From: Stenotrophomonas sp. ATCM1_4
GTDB taxonomy: Bacteria > Pseudomonadota > Gammaproteobacteria > Xanthomonadales > Xanthomonadaceae
Length of the DNA stretch: 64,000 bases
Direction of reading: 5' to 3'
Assembly: GCF_004348115.1 (NCBI RefSeq)
Contig: NZ_QPFB01000001.1
Coordinates: forward strand, 3,364,028 to 3,428,027
Shown here: positions 36,311 through 46,225 of the stretch, one piece after another
How the letters are laid out: every line of letters starts with the position of its first letter
How positions within the stretch are numbered: the stretch's first letter is position 1
The notes under the pieces: generated by a model
Database searches by the model: none
What the model was told of the DNA's origin: nothing
What the model saw: only the letters and a program-made list of their open reading frames with translations
Program-made: the position numbers and the translations under genes

Positions 36311-37654
36311 TCAGGCCGCGGAGAAACGCAACGTGGCGATCACGCCGCGTTCGCTACCCGGGCGGATATCCACCCGCCAACCGTACAACGCGCACAGGCG
36401 ACTGACGATCGACAAGCCTATGCCCCCGCCCTGCGAATGACCGGCATGGGTGCCACGATAACCGCGCTGGAACAGGCTCGCCGCGTCCTCCTCGCTCAAC
36501 CCCGGCCCCGAGTCGATCACCTCCACCGCATTGGCCGCCACCCGTACCAGCACCTGCCCGTCCTGGGTGTACTTCACGGCGTTGCCGATCAGGTTGCCCA
36601 GCGCGACCGACAGCGCCGATTCCGGCGCATCGACCACCAGCTCGCGCTCCCCTTCCAGCGCCAGCACCAGCGGTTTGCCACCCAGCTGCGCGCGATGCGC
36701 ATCCAGCAACTGCTCGGCCACCTTGGCCACATTGCTGTTGCCATGGCCACGCTCGTTGCGGGACAGCAGCAACAGCGAACCGATCAGGTCGGTGCATTGC
36801 TGTTCGGCCCGCTGGATGCGCTGCAGGCGTTGCAGCACCTTTTCATCAAGCCCCGGACGCGCGAGCAGCAACTCGGTTGCACCGCGGATGACCGCCAACG
36901 GGGTACGCAACTCATGGCTGACGTCGGCGTTGAACTCACGGTCGCGCTGGACCACTTCGGTCAATCGCGCCGAATAATCATCCAGGGCCTCGGCCAACTG
37001 GCCGACTTCGTCGTCCGGGAAGCGTGGCGCCAACGGCTCGGGGTGCTTGTTGTCCCCCCGGTAGGCACGCAGGCGGGCAGCCAGATCCGACACCGGGCGC
37101 ATGACGCGCGAGGCAGACCACCACCCAAGGACCCACGAAAGCAGGCTGAAGACGATCACCGAAAGAAACAGCGCGCGCTTGAGCTGCTGCTCACCGCGCA
37201 TCGCCTGCCCCATGTCATAGGCGATGAAAAACCAGGCATCGGGGGTCTTGCGCACACCCACTTTGTAGTAGAACGGCTTGCCGTCGGCATCCTCGCCACT
37301 GAAGTTATGGATGCCGTCGCGCAGATGCTCCCATTCGGGATACTCCCGACGCAGGGCTTCGAGCCGGTCAGGCTTGTCGGGGCGGATGAGGATGGCGCGA
37401 ATCTGCTGCACCGGCGCCATCACGTCCTTGCCACCACTGCGGACGTAGCTTTCCCAGGATGCGTCGAGATTGGTGTTCATCACGTCCTCGACCAACTGGT
37501 TTTCCACGCGCATCCGCGCCCAGTTCGTCGCAAACGCGAACAGCGTGGTCAGGCAGAAGCCCAACAGCACGAATGAAAGGATGATGCGGCTACGCAGGCG
37601 GCGGCGATAACGCCCCCGCTTGCGTGTCGGCCCAGGCGCAACGTCCTCAGACAT
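36311..37654 (-). CDS. Two-component sensor histidine kinase
   Basis: 447 aa. Inner-membrane kinase: TM1 about residues 20-42 (IILSFVLLGFCLTTLFAFATN), a periplasmic sensor of about 130 residues, TM2 (ALFLSVIVFSLLSWVLGWW), HAMP, HisKA box DVSHELRTPLAVIRG (phospho-His 247), N box NLIGNAVKYT, and G boxes DSGPGLSEED and GGGIGLSIVSRLC. Start ATG 37654 overlaps the response-regulator stop by 8 bp; an ATG ten codons upstream is possible. Signal unknown. Its partner is the regulator at 37647. Confidence 0.9.
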   Translation of the reverse strand: MSEDVAPGPTRKRGRYRRRLRSRIILSFVLLGFCLTTLFAFATNWARMRVENQLVEDVMNTNLDASWESYVRSGGKDVMAPVQQIRAILIRPDKPDRLEALRREYPEWEHLRDGIHNFSGEDADGKPFYYKVGVRKTPDAWFFIAYDMGQAMRGEQQLKRALFLSVIVFSLLSWVLGWWSASRVMRPVSDLAARLRAYRGDNKHPEPLAPRFPDDEVGQLAEALDDYSARLTEVVQRDREFNADVSHELRTPLAVIRGATELLLARPGLDEKVLQRLQRIQRAEQQCTDLIGSLLLLSRNERGHGNSNVAKVAEQLLDAHRAQLGGKPLVLALEGERELVVDAPESALSVALGNLIGNAVKYTQDGQVLVRVAANAVEVIDSGPGLSEEDAASLFQRGYRGTHAGHSQGGGIGLSIVSRLCALYGWRVDIRPGSERGVIATLRFSAA

Positions 37655-38324
37655 CGGCAACGGCGATGCGGTATCCAATGCCATGGCGGGTCTGGATCAT
37701 CGGTGCGGCGAACGGCTTGTCCACCACCGCGCGCAGCCCGTGGATATGCACGCGCAGGGAATCCGAATCCGGCAACTCCTCGCCCCATACCCGGGTTTCC
37801 AGTTCCTGGCGGGTGACCACGGCCGGCGAGGCTTCCATCAATGCCTGCAGGATCTTCAATGCGGTGGGGTTGAGCTGCAGCAGCTTGCCCTGGCGGCGCA
37901 CTTCCAGCGTGTCCAGGTTGTACTCCAGGTCGCCCACTTCCAGCACGCGCGTGTGCGCACCCTTGCCACGCCGCGACAAGGCGTTGAGGCGGACCTCGAC
38001 TTCCTGCAGCGCGAACGGCTTGATCAGGTAGTCATCGGCACCGGAGTCAAATCCGGCCAGCTTGTTGTCCAGCGAGTCGCGTGCGGTCAGCATCAGCACC
38101 GGCGTCTGCTTGCGCGCGTCGTTGCGCAACTTGCGGCAGACCTCGATGCCGTCCATGCCCGGCAGGTTGAGATCGAGCACGATCGCGTCGAAATCATGCA
38201 CCACGGCCAGATGCAGGCCGGTGACGCCATCGGCCGCGAAATCCACCGTATGACCGCGATCTTCCAGGTAGTCACCCAGATTCGCCGCGATGTCGCTGTT
38301 ATCTTCGATTACGAGAATGCGCAC
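37647..38324 (-). CDS. OmpR/PhoB-family response regulator
   Basis: 225 aa. Receiver domain with acidic pair E7/D8, phospho-acceptor D51 (IVLDLNLPGMDG) and Lys in DDYLIKPFA; C-terminal winged helix (GDLEYNLDTLEVRRQGKLLQL ... DSLRVHIHGLRAVVDKPFAAPMIQTRHGIGYRI). The start is GTG 38324 (VRILVIEDN), preceded by AAGGT; longer starts add residues not seen in the family. Translationally coupled to the kinase. Regulon unknown; a small secreted-protein gene lies upstream on the same strand. Confidence 0.92.
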   Translation of the reverse strand: MRILVIEDNSDIAANLGDYLEDRGHTVDFAADGVTGLHLAVVHDFDAIVLDLNLPGMDGIEVCRKLRNDARKQTPVLMLTARDSLDNKLAGFDSGADDYLIKPFALQEVEVRLNALSRRGKGAHTRVLEVGDLEYNLDTLEVRRQGKLLQLNPTALKILQALMEASPAVVTRQELETRVWGEELPDSDSLRVHIHGLRAVVDKPFAAPMIQTRHGIGYRIAVADV

Positions 38325-38460
38325 GTGTGCGGGTACCTTATGTCTTGGAAAGTACAAGCGAGCCCAAAGCCCGCCTGTCAGGAATTACAGCATAGCCATC
38401 GTTAACTTCTTACATCTGGCCAAACACGCGCCAAAGTTTCCCGGCCCGGTGCGCCGAGGG

Positions 38461-38925
38461 TCAATTGCCGGCCCGGGCGTTTCTCCCCCCAAGCGTGGCA
38501 TCCATATGACGCTGCGCATCCCGCCGCATGCGTTCGCGCTGGGTCACGGTCGCGCACTGTGACGAAGACATGTTCGACCCAATGGCTTTCTCACGACGGC
38601 AGACAAGGCGGCTATCTGCACGCGCCCTGGTCAGAAGGCTGTTGACCAGCGCCTGATCGTTGAATACCTGCACCCGCTTCTCGTGCGGCAGCCCCTCGGC
38701 GTTTCCGTCACCGATCGCAGCCGACATGCGATCAAGCGCCTCGACAACGAGCGCACGATCTGCCGGGGATATCTCGCTATAGACCTCGCCGGCCTGGAGA
38801 TCCGCCCGCACCTTCTGCTGTTGGTTCTGGAATGAATCGCTGGCCCGTAGCGGGAGCTCCGCCTGCTTGGCCAACAGCGCGCCCGGGGCCATCAACAACG
38901 CCAGCAGCAACAATGTGCGGGCCAT
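38461..38925 (-). CDS. Hypothetical secreted protein
   Basis: 154 aa. N-terminal signal peptide MARTLLLLALLMAPGALLAKQ (cleavage after ALLA). The mature part is helical and charged, with two cysteines (LVCRREK, SSQCATV) that could form a disulfide, and a very basic C-terminus. Start ATG 38925 is supported by GGAGAG seven bases upstream; the ATG five codons earlier would place that SD inside the gene. I do not recognise a domain. 136 bp upstream of the response regulator on the same strand, so it may belong to that operon or regulon. Confidence 0.7.
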   Translation of the reverse strand: MARTLLLLALLMAPGALLAKQAELPLRASDSFQNQQQKVRADLQAGEVYSEISPADRALVVEALDRMSAAIGDGNAEGLPHEKRVQVFNDQALVNSLLTRARADSRLVCRREKAIGSNMSSSQCATVTQRERMRRDAQRHMDATLGGRNARAGN

Positions 38926-38999
38926 CCCATTTCTCTCCATAGAAAGCGCAACTTTAACCCTGCCTCAGGCTTACAACAACAGAAACTATTCCCAACAAA

Positions 39000-39030
39000 A
39001 ACAAGGCCCTGGCGAAAACCGCCAGGGCCT
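39000..39030 (-). terminator. Terminator downstream of rimK
   Basis: Perfect 11-bp stem (39004-39014 with 39020-39030), followed on the minus strand by TTGTTTTTGTTGG. It lies about 110 bp past the rimK stop and just upstream of the secreted-protein gene. Confidence 0.82.
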
Positions 39031-39143
39031 GAAAAATTCCCGATCACCGGACCCACTGAGGAGGGCTGGGTACAGTGGAAGCAGGCTAGAACCAAGCGGA
39101 TTAAAGGGTTGTTAAAACCATGCAAACAAATTGCAGGTGCCCG

Positions 39144-40019
39144 TCAGCGCTTGAGATTTGCGACGTAATCGATCATCCGCCCGGCGACATCACCGCCGGA
39201 AACCGACTCGATGCCCTCCAGCCCGGGGGTCGAATTGACCTCCAGCACCAGCGGCCCGCGCCTGGAACGGATCAGGTCCACGCCCGCGATGCCGAGCCCC
39301 AGCGCCCTGGCCGAGCGCACCGCCACCTGCTGCTCGGCCTTGCTGGCCTGCACCGGCTCGGCGGTGCCACCGGCGTGCAGGTTGGAGCGGAAGTCGCCCT
39401 CCTGGGCCTGGCGGCGCATGGTCGCCACGACCTGGTCGCCAACCACCAGGCAGCGCAGGTCCGCGCCCTGCGCTTCGGCGATGAACTCCTGCATCAGGAA
39501 GTTGGCATACAGCCCGCGCAGGGCCTCGACCGTGCCCTTGGAGGCGCTGAGCTTCTCGGTGAGGATCACGCCGCGGCCTTGGGTGCCCTCGCTGAGCTTC
39601 ACCACGTGCGGCGGCGGCCCCAGCATCGACAGCAGGTCGTCGGTATCGTCCGGATTGTCACCGAACACCGTCACCGGCATGTCGATGCCCTTGGCGGCCA
39701 GCAGCTGGTGCGCGCGCAGCTTGTCACGCGCGCGCAGGATGGCGTCGGACGGGTTCGGGGTGCGTGCCCCCATCATCTCGAACTGACGCAGCACCGCCGT
39801 GCCATAGCGGGTGATGGAGGCACCAATGCGCGGGATCACCGCATCGAAGCCTGACAGGGGCTTGCCCTTGTAATGCATGTCGAAGCCGCCGGCGGTGATG
39901 CGCATGTAGCAGCGCAGCGGGTCAAGGATACGGACGGTGTGCCCACGCGCACGCGCAGCCTCGACCAGTCGACGGGTCGAATAGAGTTTGGTGTTGCGGG
40001 AGAGGATGGCCAGTTTCAT
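39144..40019 (-). CDS. rimK: Ribosomal protein S6 glutamate ligase
   Basis: 291 aa. ATP-grasp ligase adding glutamates to the C-terminus of ribosomal protein S6. [22 protein letters not shown] aligns with the family N-terminus; ATP-grasp elements [35 protein letters not shown] and [14 protein letters not shown] are complete. Start ATG 40019 fits the family; an upstream in-frame start would add 21 unlikely residues. Located downstream of tRNA-Gly on the same strand. Confidence 0.95.
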   Translation of the reverse strand: MKLAILSRNTKLYSTRRLVEAARARGHTVRILDPLRCYMRITAGGFDMHYKGKPLSGFDAVIPRIGASITRYGTAVLRQFEMMGARTPNPSDAILRARDKLRAHQLLAAKGIDMPVTVFGDNPDDTDDLLSMLGPPPHVVKLSEGTQGRGVILTEKLSASKGTVEALRGLYANFLMQEFIAEAQGADLRCLVVGDQVVATMRRQAQEGDFRSNLHAGGTAEPVQASKAEQQVAVRSARALGLGIAGVDLIRSRRGPLVLEVNSTPGLEGIESVSGGDVAGRMIDYVANLKR

Positions 40020-40098
40020 CGCAGGGCCTGCATGGAAGGCGTGGCACTTCCCACCCGCCCTTGCGTGATGCCTCAGGCCCATTGCGGCGCCTGGAAAA

Positions 40099-40172
40099 TG
40101 GAGCGGGTGAAGGGAATCGAACCCTCGTCGTAAGCTTGGGAAGCTTCTGCTCTACCATTGAGCTACACCCGC
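40099..40172 (-). tRNA. tRNA-Gly (anticodon CCC)
   Basis: On the minus strand the sequence starts GCGGGTGTAGCTCAATGGTAG and ends TTCGATTCCCTTCACCCGC plus discriminator and encoded CCA. The acceptor stem pairs perfectly; the anticodon loop is TTCCCAA. The outermost anticodon-stem pair (27-43) appears mismatched, but the other four hold. Confidence 0.95.
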
Positions 40173-40244
40173 GCGGCGTGGCAAGTCTATGCGCCCCTAC
40201 CCTCGCAGCGCAACGGTCAATGCGACACGGGCAGGCCGGCTGGC

Positions 40245-40280
40245 AAAACAAAGGCGGTGCCGCCGGGGCGGCACCGCCTT
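40245..40280 (-). terminator. Terminator of the autotransporter esterase
   Basis: Perfect 14-bp stem (40251-40264 with 40267-40280), followed on the minus strand by TGTTTTGCC; 20 bases past the esterase stop. Confidence 0.87.
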
Positions 40281-40300
40281 CCATTCACGGCATCCGTGGG

Positions 40301-42139
40301 TCAGAAGCTGCCGCTGAAGCTGGCGAACACGGTCATGTCACGTGCCGACTTCTGCAGCGTGGTGGTGCTCATGCCGATGTTGCTGTTCAGGCCCCACAGG
40401 TTGACCCGGGCACCCAGCACGACGGTGGCGTAATCACGATCAAACGCCAGGCCCGGCACCTTGTAGGTGCCCACGTCGGCCATCGTCTGCAGCCACGCGC
40501 TGGCCTGCTTGCCCTTCTCGAACTCGTGGTCGTAGGTAGCCTGCACGTACGGGCGGAAGTTGCCGCCGTCGTAGCGCGCCTGCCAGCCGATGCGGCCGAC
40601 GGTCGAGTCGGCGTCCTGATCGCCATAGCCCAGCGCGGTGGCGCTGGCGTTGCTTTCGGTGTAACCGTCGAGCTTGACCTTCTGCCAGATCACCGCCGCG
40701 ACCGGGCCATGACGGAAGCCGCCTTCCTGGCCGAAGTCATAGCCGGCGTTGACCGCCGCCGTCAGGTTGCTGCCGTCCGGCGAGCCCTTGTGCTCACGGG
40801 TGGCCGGGCCGAGCTGGACCTTGCGGGTCACGTCGTAGCCCAACCAGCTGTAGCTGAGCTGGCCGTTCACCCAGACCTTGTCGCCGTACCAGCCGGCGAA
40901 CAGGCCCAGCGTGGTGTCGTCCTGGGTGAAGTCGCCCTTGCTGTTGCCGAAATCGGCGTCCATCCGGCCAAAGCCGGCGAAGCCGCCGAGGACGACGCCG
41001 TCGCGGGCCCAGTCGACGCCGAACAGGCCGGCCGGTGCCATGCCGTCGTACAGGTCGGCGTGTGCATACCGCTGCATGTCGCCACGCAGGTTGCCCCACC
41101 AGCTCAGGCCATCGGCCGGGCGACCGGCCAGGTGCGCGCCGACCTGGTCGGCACGGGCACGACCGGTGGTCTGCGCCGAGTGGGTCAGCACCTGCTGCAG
41201 GCGCGGGGCTTCGATCACCGAGATGGCGTACTGGCCCATGATCTGGTGGGCGGCGGTGCTCGGATGCACGCCGTCGGCGAACACGTAGGTGTTGGCCGCG
41301 TTCGGGGCGACCGTGGTCAGCGGGCTGCAGGTCAGCGACGAGACGGACGTGCAGGCCATGCCCGAGACGTTGGTGAACCCGTAGGTGCCCGGGTCGGCGA
41401 CGATTTCCTGCAAGATGCTGAAGGTATCCACCGGGATCACCTGCAGGCCGGCCTGCTTGAGCCCACCGAACAGGGCATCGTTGTAGGCCTTGGCCAGCGC
41501 GGTGCCCTGTGCCATGCCGACCGGACCGCCCGCGCGGGAGGCCGGGGTGAGGCCGATGTCCGGCAGGTTCATCACCATCACGTACTGTGCGCCGGCGGCC
41601 TTGAGCGTGCCGACGATGCCGACTTCGTCAGCGACGGCGGCGCCGATGATGGCCTGCGCCTGGGCCGGGGCATCCTGGACGGCGAACAGGTCATTGGCAC
41701 CGCCCCACACGCTGTACAGGGCGTTCGGATCGGCCTTGCCACCGTTGGCGGCCAGGTAACGGGTCATCTGGCTCTTGAGCGAGGCCACCGGCAGCGCCGG
41801 CGTACCCGGGGCCAGGGTGACGCTGCTGTCCACGCCGACGCGCGCGCCACCGATGGCGTAGTTGTCGCCGGTCTGGCCATTGCCGTTGGGGCTGGCATCG
41901 GTGCCGAAGTGGTCTGCCACGTAATCCGACCAGACCCAGCCCGGGTTGGTGGTGAAGCGGCCGACGACCGCCGCACTCGGATCCAGTTGCACCAGCACCG
42001 GCCGGAAATTGCCGGTGTCGGTCAGGCTGTCACCGAAGAACACCGTCTTGGAGAACGGGGACTGCGCCATGGCCGGTGCAGCGGCCAAGGCAATGGCGAC
42101 GGCGATGGCCGAGCGCAGCGGGCGGGAGAAGAGGTTCAT
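40301..42139 (-). CDS. GDSL-family esterase autotransporter (EstA-like)
   Basis: 612 aa. Signal peptide to about residue 26 (APAMAQ). GDSL hydrolase passenger: TVFFGDSLTDTGNF (nucleophile Ser38), Gly/Asn blocks (NYAIGGARVGVD; YSVWGGANDLFAV) and the catalytic DGVHPSTAAHQIMGQYA. The C-terminal ~270 residues form an autotransporter beta-barrel ending TVFASFSGSF. Such proteins stay on the cell surface and hydrolyse lipids or esters; EstA of Pseudomonas affects rhamnolipid production and motility. Monocistronic with its own terminator. Confidence 0.92.
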   Translation of the reverse strand: MNLFSRPLRSAIAVAIALAAAPAMAQSPFSKTVFFGDSLTDTGNFRPVLVQLDPSAAVVGRFTTNPGWVWSDYVADHFGTDASPNGNGQTGDNYAIGGARVGVDSSVTLAPGTPALPVASLKSQMTRYLAANGGKADPNALYSVWGGANDLFAVQDAPAQAQAIIGAAVADEVGIVGTLKAAGAQYVMVMNLPDIGLTPASRAGGPVGMAQGTALAKAYNDALFGGLKQAGLQVIPVDTFSILQEIVADPGTYGFTNVSGMACTSVSSLTCSPLTTVAPNAANTYVFADGVHPSTAAHQIMGQYAISVIEAPRLQQVLTHSAQTTGRARADQVGAHLAGRPADGLSWWGNLRGDMQRYAHADLYDGMAPAGLFGVDWARDGVVLGGFAGFGRMDADFGNSKGDFTQDDTTLGLFAGWYGDKVWVNGQLSYSWLGYDVTRKVQLGPATREHKGSPDGSNLTAAVNAGYDFGQEGGFRHGPVAAVIWQKVKLDGYTESNASATALGYGDQDADSTVGRIGWQARYDGGNFRPYVQATYDHEFEKGKQASAWLQTMADVGTYKVPGLAFDRDYATVVLGARVNLWGLNSNIGMSTTTLQKSARDMTVFASFSGSF

Positions 42140-42273
42140 GGAATGCTCCGAACTGGGGGTAAGCGGCGCATACGCTGCCGCACGTTGTTAGTTTTTCATT
42201 CCCTCGTAACAGTCTCACGCTGCGCTGCCGCATGCGGCTGGGCTTTTGCGACGGCTCTGGCGAAAATGGCCGC

Positions 42274-42474
42274 ATGAACATCCAGCTCAATGGCCAGGCC
42301 CGCCCCCTTTCCCACCCCCTCACCGTGCTCGAACTACTGGCCGATGAAGGCCTGGCCGAGCGCCGGGTCGCCGTCGAGGTCAACGGCCAGATCGTGCCGC
42401 GCAGCCGGCATGGCGAGCACGTCGTGCAGGACGGCGACCTGGTCGAGATCGTTCACGCACTGGGTGGTGGTTGA
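42274..42474 (+). CDS. thiS: Sulfur carrier protein ThiS
   Basis: 66 aa, ubiquitin-like fold. It carries the thiocarboxylate sulfur for thiazole synthesis on its C-terminal Gly-Gly; here the end is EIVHALGGG. It starts [12 protein letters not shown]. Length is typical. Paired with thiG, but separated from it by 160 bp that hold a palindromic repeat. Confidence 0.93.
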   Translation: MNIQLNGQARPLSHPLTVLELLADEGLAERRVAVEVNGQIVPRSRHGEHVVQDGDLVEIVHALGGG

Positions 42475-42490
42475 GCCAGCCGCCCACGGC

Positions 42491-42607
42491 CAGGAGCGCC
42501 CTCGGCCGCGAAGCCGACGACCGCGGGGCCGCCGCCTTCGGGCGGTTCCGCATGCAGCACTCCGCGAGGCCCTGCCATCAGCGGCTTCGCGGCCGAGGAC
42601 GCTCCTG
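42491..42607. repeat. Palindromic intergenic element between thiS and thiG
   Basis: 25-bp arms 42491-42515 and 42583-42607 are inverted copies with one mismatch (CAGGAGCG ... CGCTCCTG outer ends). An inner hairpin (GGGGCCGCCGCC/GGCGG) lies in the centre. A shorter inverted pair with the same GCGCTCCT/AGGAGCGC ends occurs at 46063-46108. Confidence 0.75.
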
Positions 42608-42634
42608 CCGGGGCTGATGGGTGATAATTCGGCA

Positions 42635-43429
42635 ATGAACGCAAACGCTCCCTCCGATTCGCTGGTCATCGCCGGCAAGACGTACTCCTCCCGGCTGCTG
42701 ACCGGCACCGGCAAGTTCAAGGATCTGGAAGAAACCCGCCTGGCCACCGAGGCCGCTGGCGCCCAGATCGTCACCGTGGCCATCCGCCGCACCAACATCG
42801 GCCAGAACCCGGGCGAGCCCAACCTGCTCGACGTGCTTCCGCCGGACCGCTACGCCATCCTGCCCAACACCGCCGGCTGCTATACCGCCGAGGACGCCGT
42901 GCGGACCTGCCGCCTCGCGCGTGAGCTGCTCGACGGCCACAACCTGACCAAGCTGGAAGTGCTGGGCGACCAGAAGACCCTGTACCCGGACGTGATGGCT
43001 ACCCTCAAGGCAGCCGAGCAACTGGTCAAGGACGGCTTCGACGTCATGGTCTACACCTCCGACGACCCGATCCTGGCCAAGCGCCTAGAGGAGATCGGCT
43101 GCGCCGCGGTGATGCCGCTGGCCGCGCCGATCGGTTCGGGCCTGGGCATCCAGAACAAGTACAACCTGATCGAGATCATCGAGAACGCCAAGGTGCCGAT
43201 CATCGTCGACGCCGGCGTCGGCACTGCGTCCGATGCGGCCATCGCGATGGAGCTAGGCTGTGACGGCGTGCTGATGAATACCGCCATCGCCGGCGCCCGC
43301 AACCCGGTGCTGATGGCCAGCGCCATGCGCAAGGCCGTGGAAGCCGGCCGCGAGGCCTTCCTGGCCGGGCGCATCCCGCGCAAGCGCTATGCCAGTGCCT
43401 CCTCGCCGGTGGAAGGGTTGATCGCCTGA
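42635..43429 (+). CDS. thiG: Thiazole synthase
   Basis: 264 aa, TIM barrel. Forms the thiazole phosphate moiety of thiamine from DXP, dehydroglycine and ThiS-thiocarboxylate. Signatures: [46 protein letters not shown] and [34 protein letters not shown] 42635 gives the family length. TGATG overlap with trmB. Confidence 0.96.
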   Translation: MNANAPSDSLVIAGKTYSSRLLTGTGKFKDLEETRLATEAAGAQIVTVAIRRTNIGQNPGEPNLLDVLPPDRYAILPNTAGCYTAEDAVRTCRLARELLDGHNLTKLEVLGDQKTLYPDVMATLKAAEQLVKDGFDVMVYTSDDPILAKRLEEIGCAAVMPLAAPIGSGLGIQNKYNLIEIIENAKVPIIVDAGVGTASDAAIAMELGCDGVLMNTAIAGARNPVLMASAMRKAVEAGREAFLAGRIPRKRYASASSPVEGLIA

Positions 43430-44163
43430 TGACCAATCCCTTTGACAGCGCGGGCTCCAAGGCACCGCCCAAGCCCTTCACCGTGACCGAAGGCCGCCGC
43501 GAAGTACGCAGCTTCGTGCTGCGGCAAGGCCGCTTCACCCCGGCCCAGCAGCGCGCGTTCGACGAGCGCTGGCCGCGTTTCGGCATCGACTTCAACGGCG
43601 AACCGCGTGATCTGGACGCCACTTTCGGCCGCGTCGCGCCCAAGGTGCTGGAAATCGGCTTCGGCAACGGTGCCGCGCTGCGTTACGCCGCGCAGTTCGA
43701 CCCGTCCAAGGACTACATAGGCATCGAGGTGCACGCCCCCGGCGTGGGCCGCCTGCTCAACGCACTGGCCGACGACGGCGCCGACCACGTCAAGCTCTAC
43801 CACCACGACGCGGTGGAAGTGCTGGAGAAGGAAATCGCCGACGGCGCGCTGGACGAAATCCGCATCTACTTCCCGGACCCGTGGCACAAGAAGCGCCACA
43901 ACAAGCGCCGCCTCGTGCAGCCGGCCTTCGCCGCGCTGCTGGTGCGCAAGCTGCGCCCGGGTGGCCTGCTGCACTGTGCCACCGACTGGGCCGACTACGC
44001 CGAGCAGATGTGGGACGTGCTCGACGCCACCGAAGGCCTGGCCAACCGCGCCGGCCCGCGCGGCAGCGTGCCGCGCCCGGACTGGCGCCCGCAGACCCAC
44101 TTCGAGACCCGTGGCCAGAAGCTCGGCCATGGCGTCTGGGATCTGCTCTACGACCGCGCCTGA
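43429..44163 (+). CDS. trmB: tRNA (guanine-N7-)-methyltransferase
   Basis: 244 aa. Makes m7G46 in tRNA. SAM site [17 protein letters not shown], then [15 protein letters not shown] and the diagnostic [19 protein letters not shown]. The N-terminus is about 30 residues longer than in E. coli. The start overlaps the thiG stop by one base; the thiG-trmB pairing is common in proteobacteria. Confidence 0.95.
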   Translation: MTNPFDSAGSKAPPKPFTVTEGRREVRSFVLRQGRFTPAQQRAFDERWPRFGIDFNGEPRDLDATFGRVAPKVLEIGFGNGAALRYAAQFDPSKDYIGIEVHAPGVGRLLNALADDGADHVKLYHHDAVEVLEKEIADGALDEIRIYFPDPWHKKRHNKRRLVQPAFAALLVRKLRPGGLLHCATDWADYAEQMWDVLDATEGLANRAGPRGSVPRPDWRPQTHFETRGQKLGHGVWDLLYDRA

Positions 44164-44191
44164 CCGGGACTGCTGAAGGAACCGCCGCCGC

Positions 44192-46042
44192 ATGGATACC
44201 GCGCTGACGCTGACGACCGACATGAAGCTCGTGCTCGGGCTGGTCGGCTTCACGATGGCGATGTTCCTGTTCGAGCGCATCCGCGCCGACGTGGTCGCGC
44301 TGGTGGTGATGGTGGTGCTCGGCGTGACCGGGTTGATCGCACCGGAAGAAATCTTCGGCGGTTTCTCCGGTAACGCGGTGATGAGCATCATCGCCACCAC
44401 CATCCTCGGCGCCGGGCTGGACCGCACCGGCGCGTTGAACCGGCTGGCCGGCTGGCTGCTGCGGCGCTCGCACGGCGTCGAGAAACGCCTGCTGCTGCTG
44501 ACCACCGCCACCGCTGGCCTGAACTCCTCGTTCATGCAGAACCCCTCGGTGATGGCGTTGTACCTGCCGGTGGCCTCGCGGCTGGCATCGCGCACGACGC
44601 TGACCCTCAAGCGCCTGCTGTTGCCGATTTCCGCCGCCATCGTGATGGGCGGCGCGCTGACCATGGTCGGCAACTCGCCGCTGATCCTGCTCAACGACCT
44701 GTTGATGTCGGCCAACAACAACCTGCCCTCCGGCACCGCGACGATCGAGCCCTTGCGGATGTTCGCGCCGCTGCCGATCGGCGTGGCGCTGGTGATCGCC
44801 TCGCTGGCCTATTTCCACTTCTATGGCAGCCGCAAGCTCCGGGAGGAGGAAGGCGGCGAAGGCGACGATGCGCAGGCGCCGGCACGCACCGAGAGCTACT
44901 TCGCCAAGGCCTACGGCATCGAGGGCGACGTGTTCGAGTTGCTGGTCACCGCCGAGAGCCCGCTGGTCGGCATGACCGTCAGCGATGCCGAGAACCTGTT
45001 CGATGCACCGTTGCTGCTGGCCCTGAAGACCGGCGACGACACCCGCCTGGCACCACCGGCGGACATGCGCATCTGGGTGGGCAGCGTGATCGGCGCGATG
45101 GGGCCGCGGCAGCAGGTATCGGATTTCGCGCAGAACCAGTTCCTGCGCATGTCCTCGCGCCTGAAGCAGCTGGGCGACCTGTTCAACCCGGCGCGCGCCG
45201 GCATCTCCGAGGCCGTGGTGCCACCGACCTCGCGGGTGATCGGCAAGACCGCCGGCGAGCTGCGCCTGCGCAAGGAGCGTGGCATCAGCCTGCTGGCGAT
45301 CAACCGCGACAAGCAGGTCATCCGCGAGGACGTGCGCAACACGCCGTTGCGCGCCGGTGACATGCTGGTCTTCCACAGCATCTGGCAGGACCTCGCCACC
45401 GCCGCGGGCAGCCGTGACTTCGTGGTGGTCACCGACTACCCCAAGGGCGAGCAGCGTCCGCACAAGTTCAAGATCGCCATGGCGATCTTCGCCATCACCA
45501 TCATCATCGCGCTGACCTCGCACCTGCCGGTGGCGTTGACCCTGCTCATGGGCGTGGCCGGCATGCTGCTGACCGGCGTGCTGCGCATGGACGAGGCCTA
45601 CGCGGCGATCAACTGGAAGACCATCTTCATGATGGCCGGGCTGATCCCGCTGGGCTGGGCGATGGACAGCAGCGGCGCGGCGGCCTGGATCGCCGGCCAC
45701 ACCATCGACAAGCTGCCAACCGGCATCCCGGTCTGGGCGCTGGAACTGGCGCTGGCCCTGCTGACCACCGCGTTCTCGCTGGTGATCAGCCATGTCGGCG
45801 CCACCATCGTCATGGTGCCCATCGCGGTGAACCTGGCGCTGGCGGCCGGCGGCAACCCCACCGCGTTCGCGCTGATCGTGGCGTTGTCGGCGTCCAACAA
45901 CCTGATGACCGCCTCCAACCCGGTGATCTCGATGGCGATGGGCCCGGCCAAGTACACCCCGCGCGAGATGTGGCGCGTCGGCGGGCCGCTGTCGTTGCTC
46001 TACACGATCATCGTGGTGGTGATGATCAACCTGATGTTCTGA
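44192..46042 (+). CDS. SLC13/DASS-family permease with TrkA-C (RCK) domains
   Basis: 616 aa. Two membrane halves (about 10-200 and 425-615) flank two cytoplasmic RCK_C domains (about 235-400; FELLVTAESPLVGMTVSDAENLF and SEAVVPPTSRVIGKTAGELRLRKERGISLLAINRD). SNSP-like helical hairpin turns (VGNSPLILLND and ASNNLMTASNPV) are typical of the CitT/DASS/ArsB superfamily. It probably moves a dicarboxylate, sulfate or another small anion with Na+. 28 bp after trmB. Substrate cannot be assigned. Confidence 0.85.
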   Translation: MDTALTLTTDMKLVLGLVGFTMAMFLFERIRADVVALVVMVVLGVTGLIAPEEIFGGFSGNAVMSIIATTILGAGLDRTGALNRLAGWLLRRSHGVEKRLLLLTTATAGLNSSFMQNPSVMALYLPVASRLASRTTLTLKRLLLPISAAIVMGGALTMVGNSPLILLNDLLMSANNNLPSGTATIEPLRMFAPLPIGVALVIASLAYFHFYGSRKLREEEGGEGDDAQAPARTESYFAKAYGIEGDVFELLVTAESPLVGMTVSDAENLFDAPLLLALKTGDDTRLAPPADMRIWVGSVIGAMGPRQQVSDFAQNQFLRMSSRLKQLGDLFNPARAGISEAVVPPTSRVIGKTAGELRLRKERGISLLAINRDKQVIREDVRNTPLRAGDMLVFHSIWQDLATAAGSRDFVVVTDYPKGEQRPHKFKIAMAIFAITIIIALTSHLPVALTLLMGVAGMLLTGVLRMDEAYAAINWKTIFMMAGLIPLGWAMDSSGAAAWIAGHTIDKLPTGIPVWALELALALLTTAFSLVISHVGATIVMVPIAVNLALAAGGNPTAFALIVALSASNNLMTASNPVISMAMGPAKYTPREMWRVGGPLSLLYTIIVVVMINLMF

Positions 46043-46225
46043 AGCTGCGTGCGGCCGTCCAGGCGCTCCTGGCGGCGAAGCAACCGATGGCTCCGTCCGT
46101 AGGAGCGCGGCTGGCTCGGCACGTGCCATCGTCAATCACGATGCGGAACGTGCATTCCTGCCTGCAGGCCATCAATTCAATACGTGTGTGACAAGCGCCG
46201 ACGGACCTGGCGACTTACGCCACTC

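Noticed and set aside
40099..40172. tRNA-Gly as an attachment site for an integrated element
   Set aside because: No partial tRNA 3' copy, integrase or phage genes in the neighbourhood; flanking genes are core.
42140..42273. TPP riboswitch upstream of thiS
   Set aside because: The conserved CTGAGA element and its partner are absent in the short leader.
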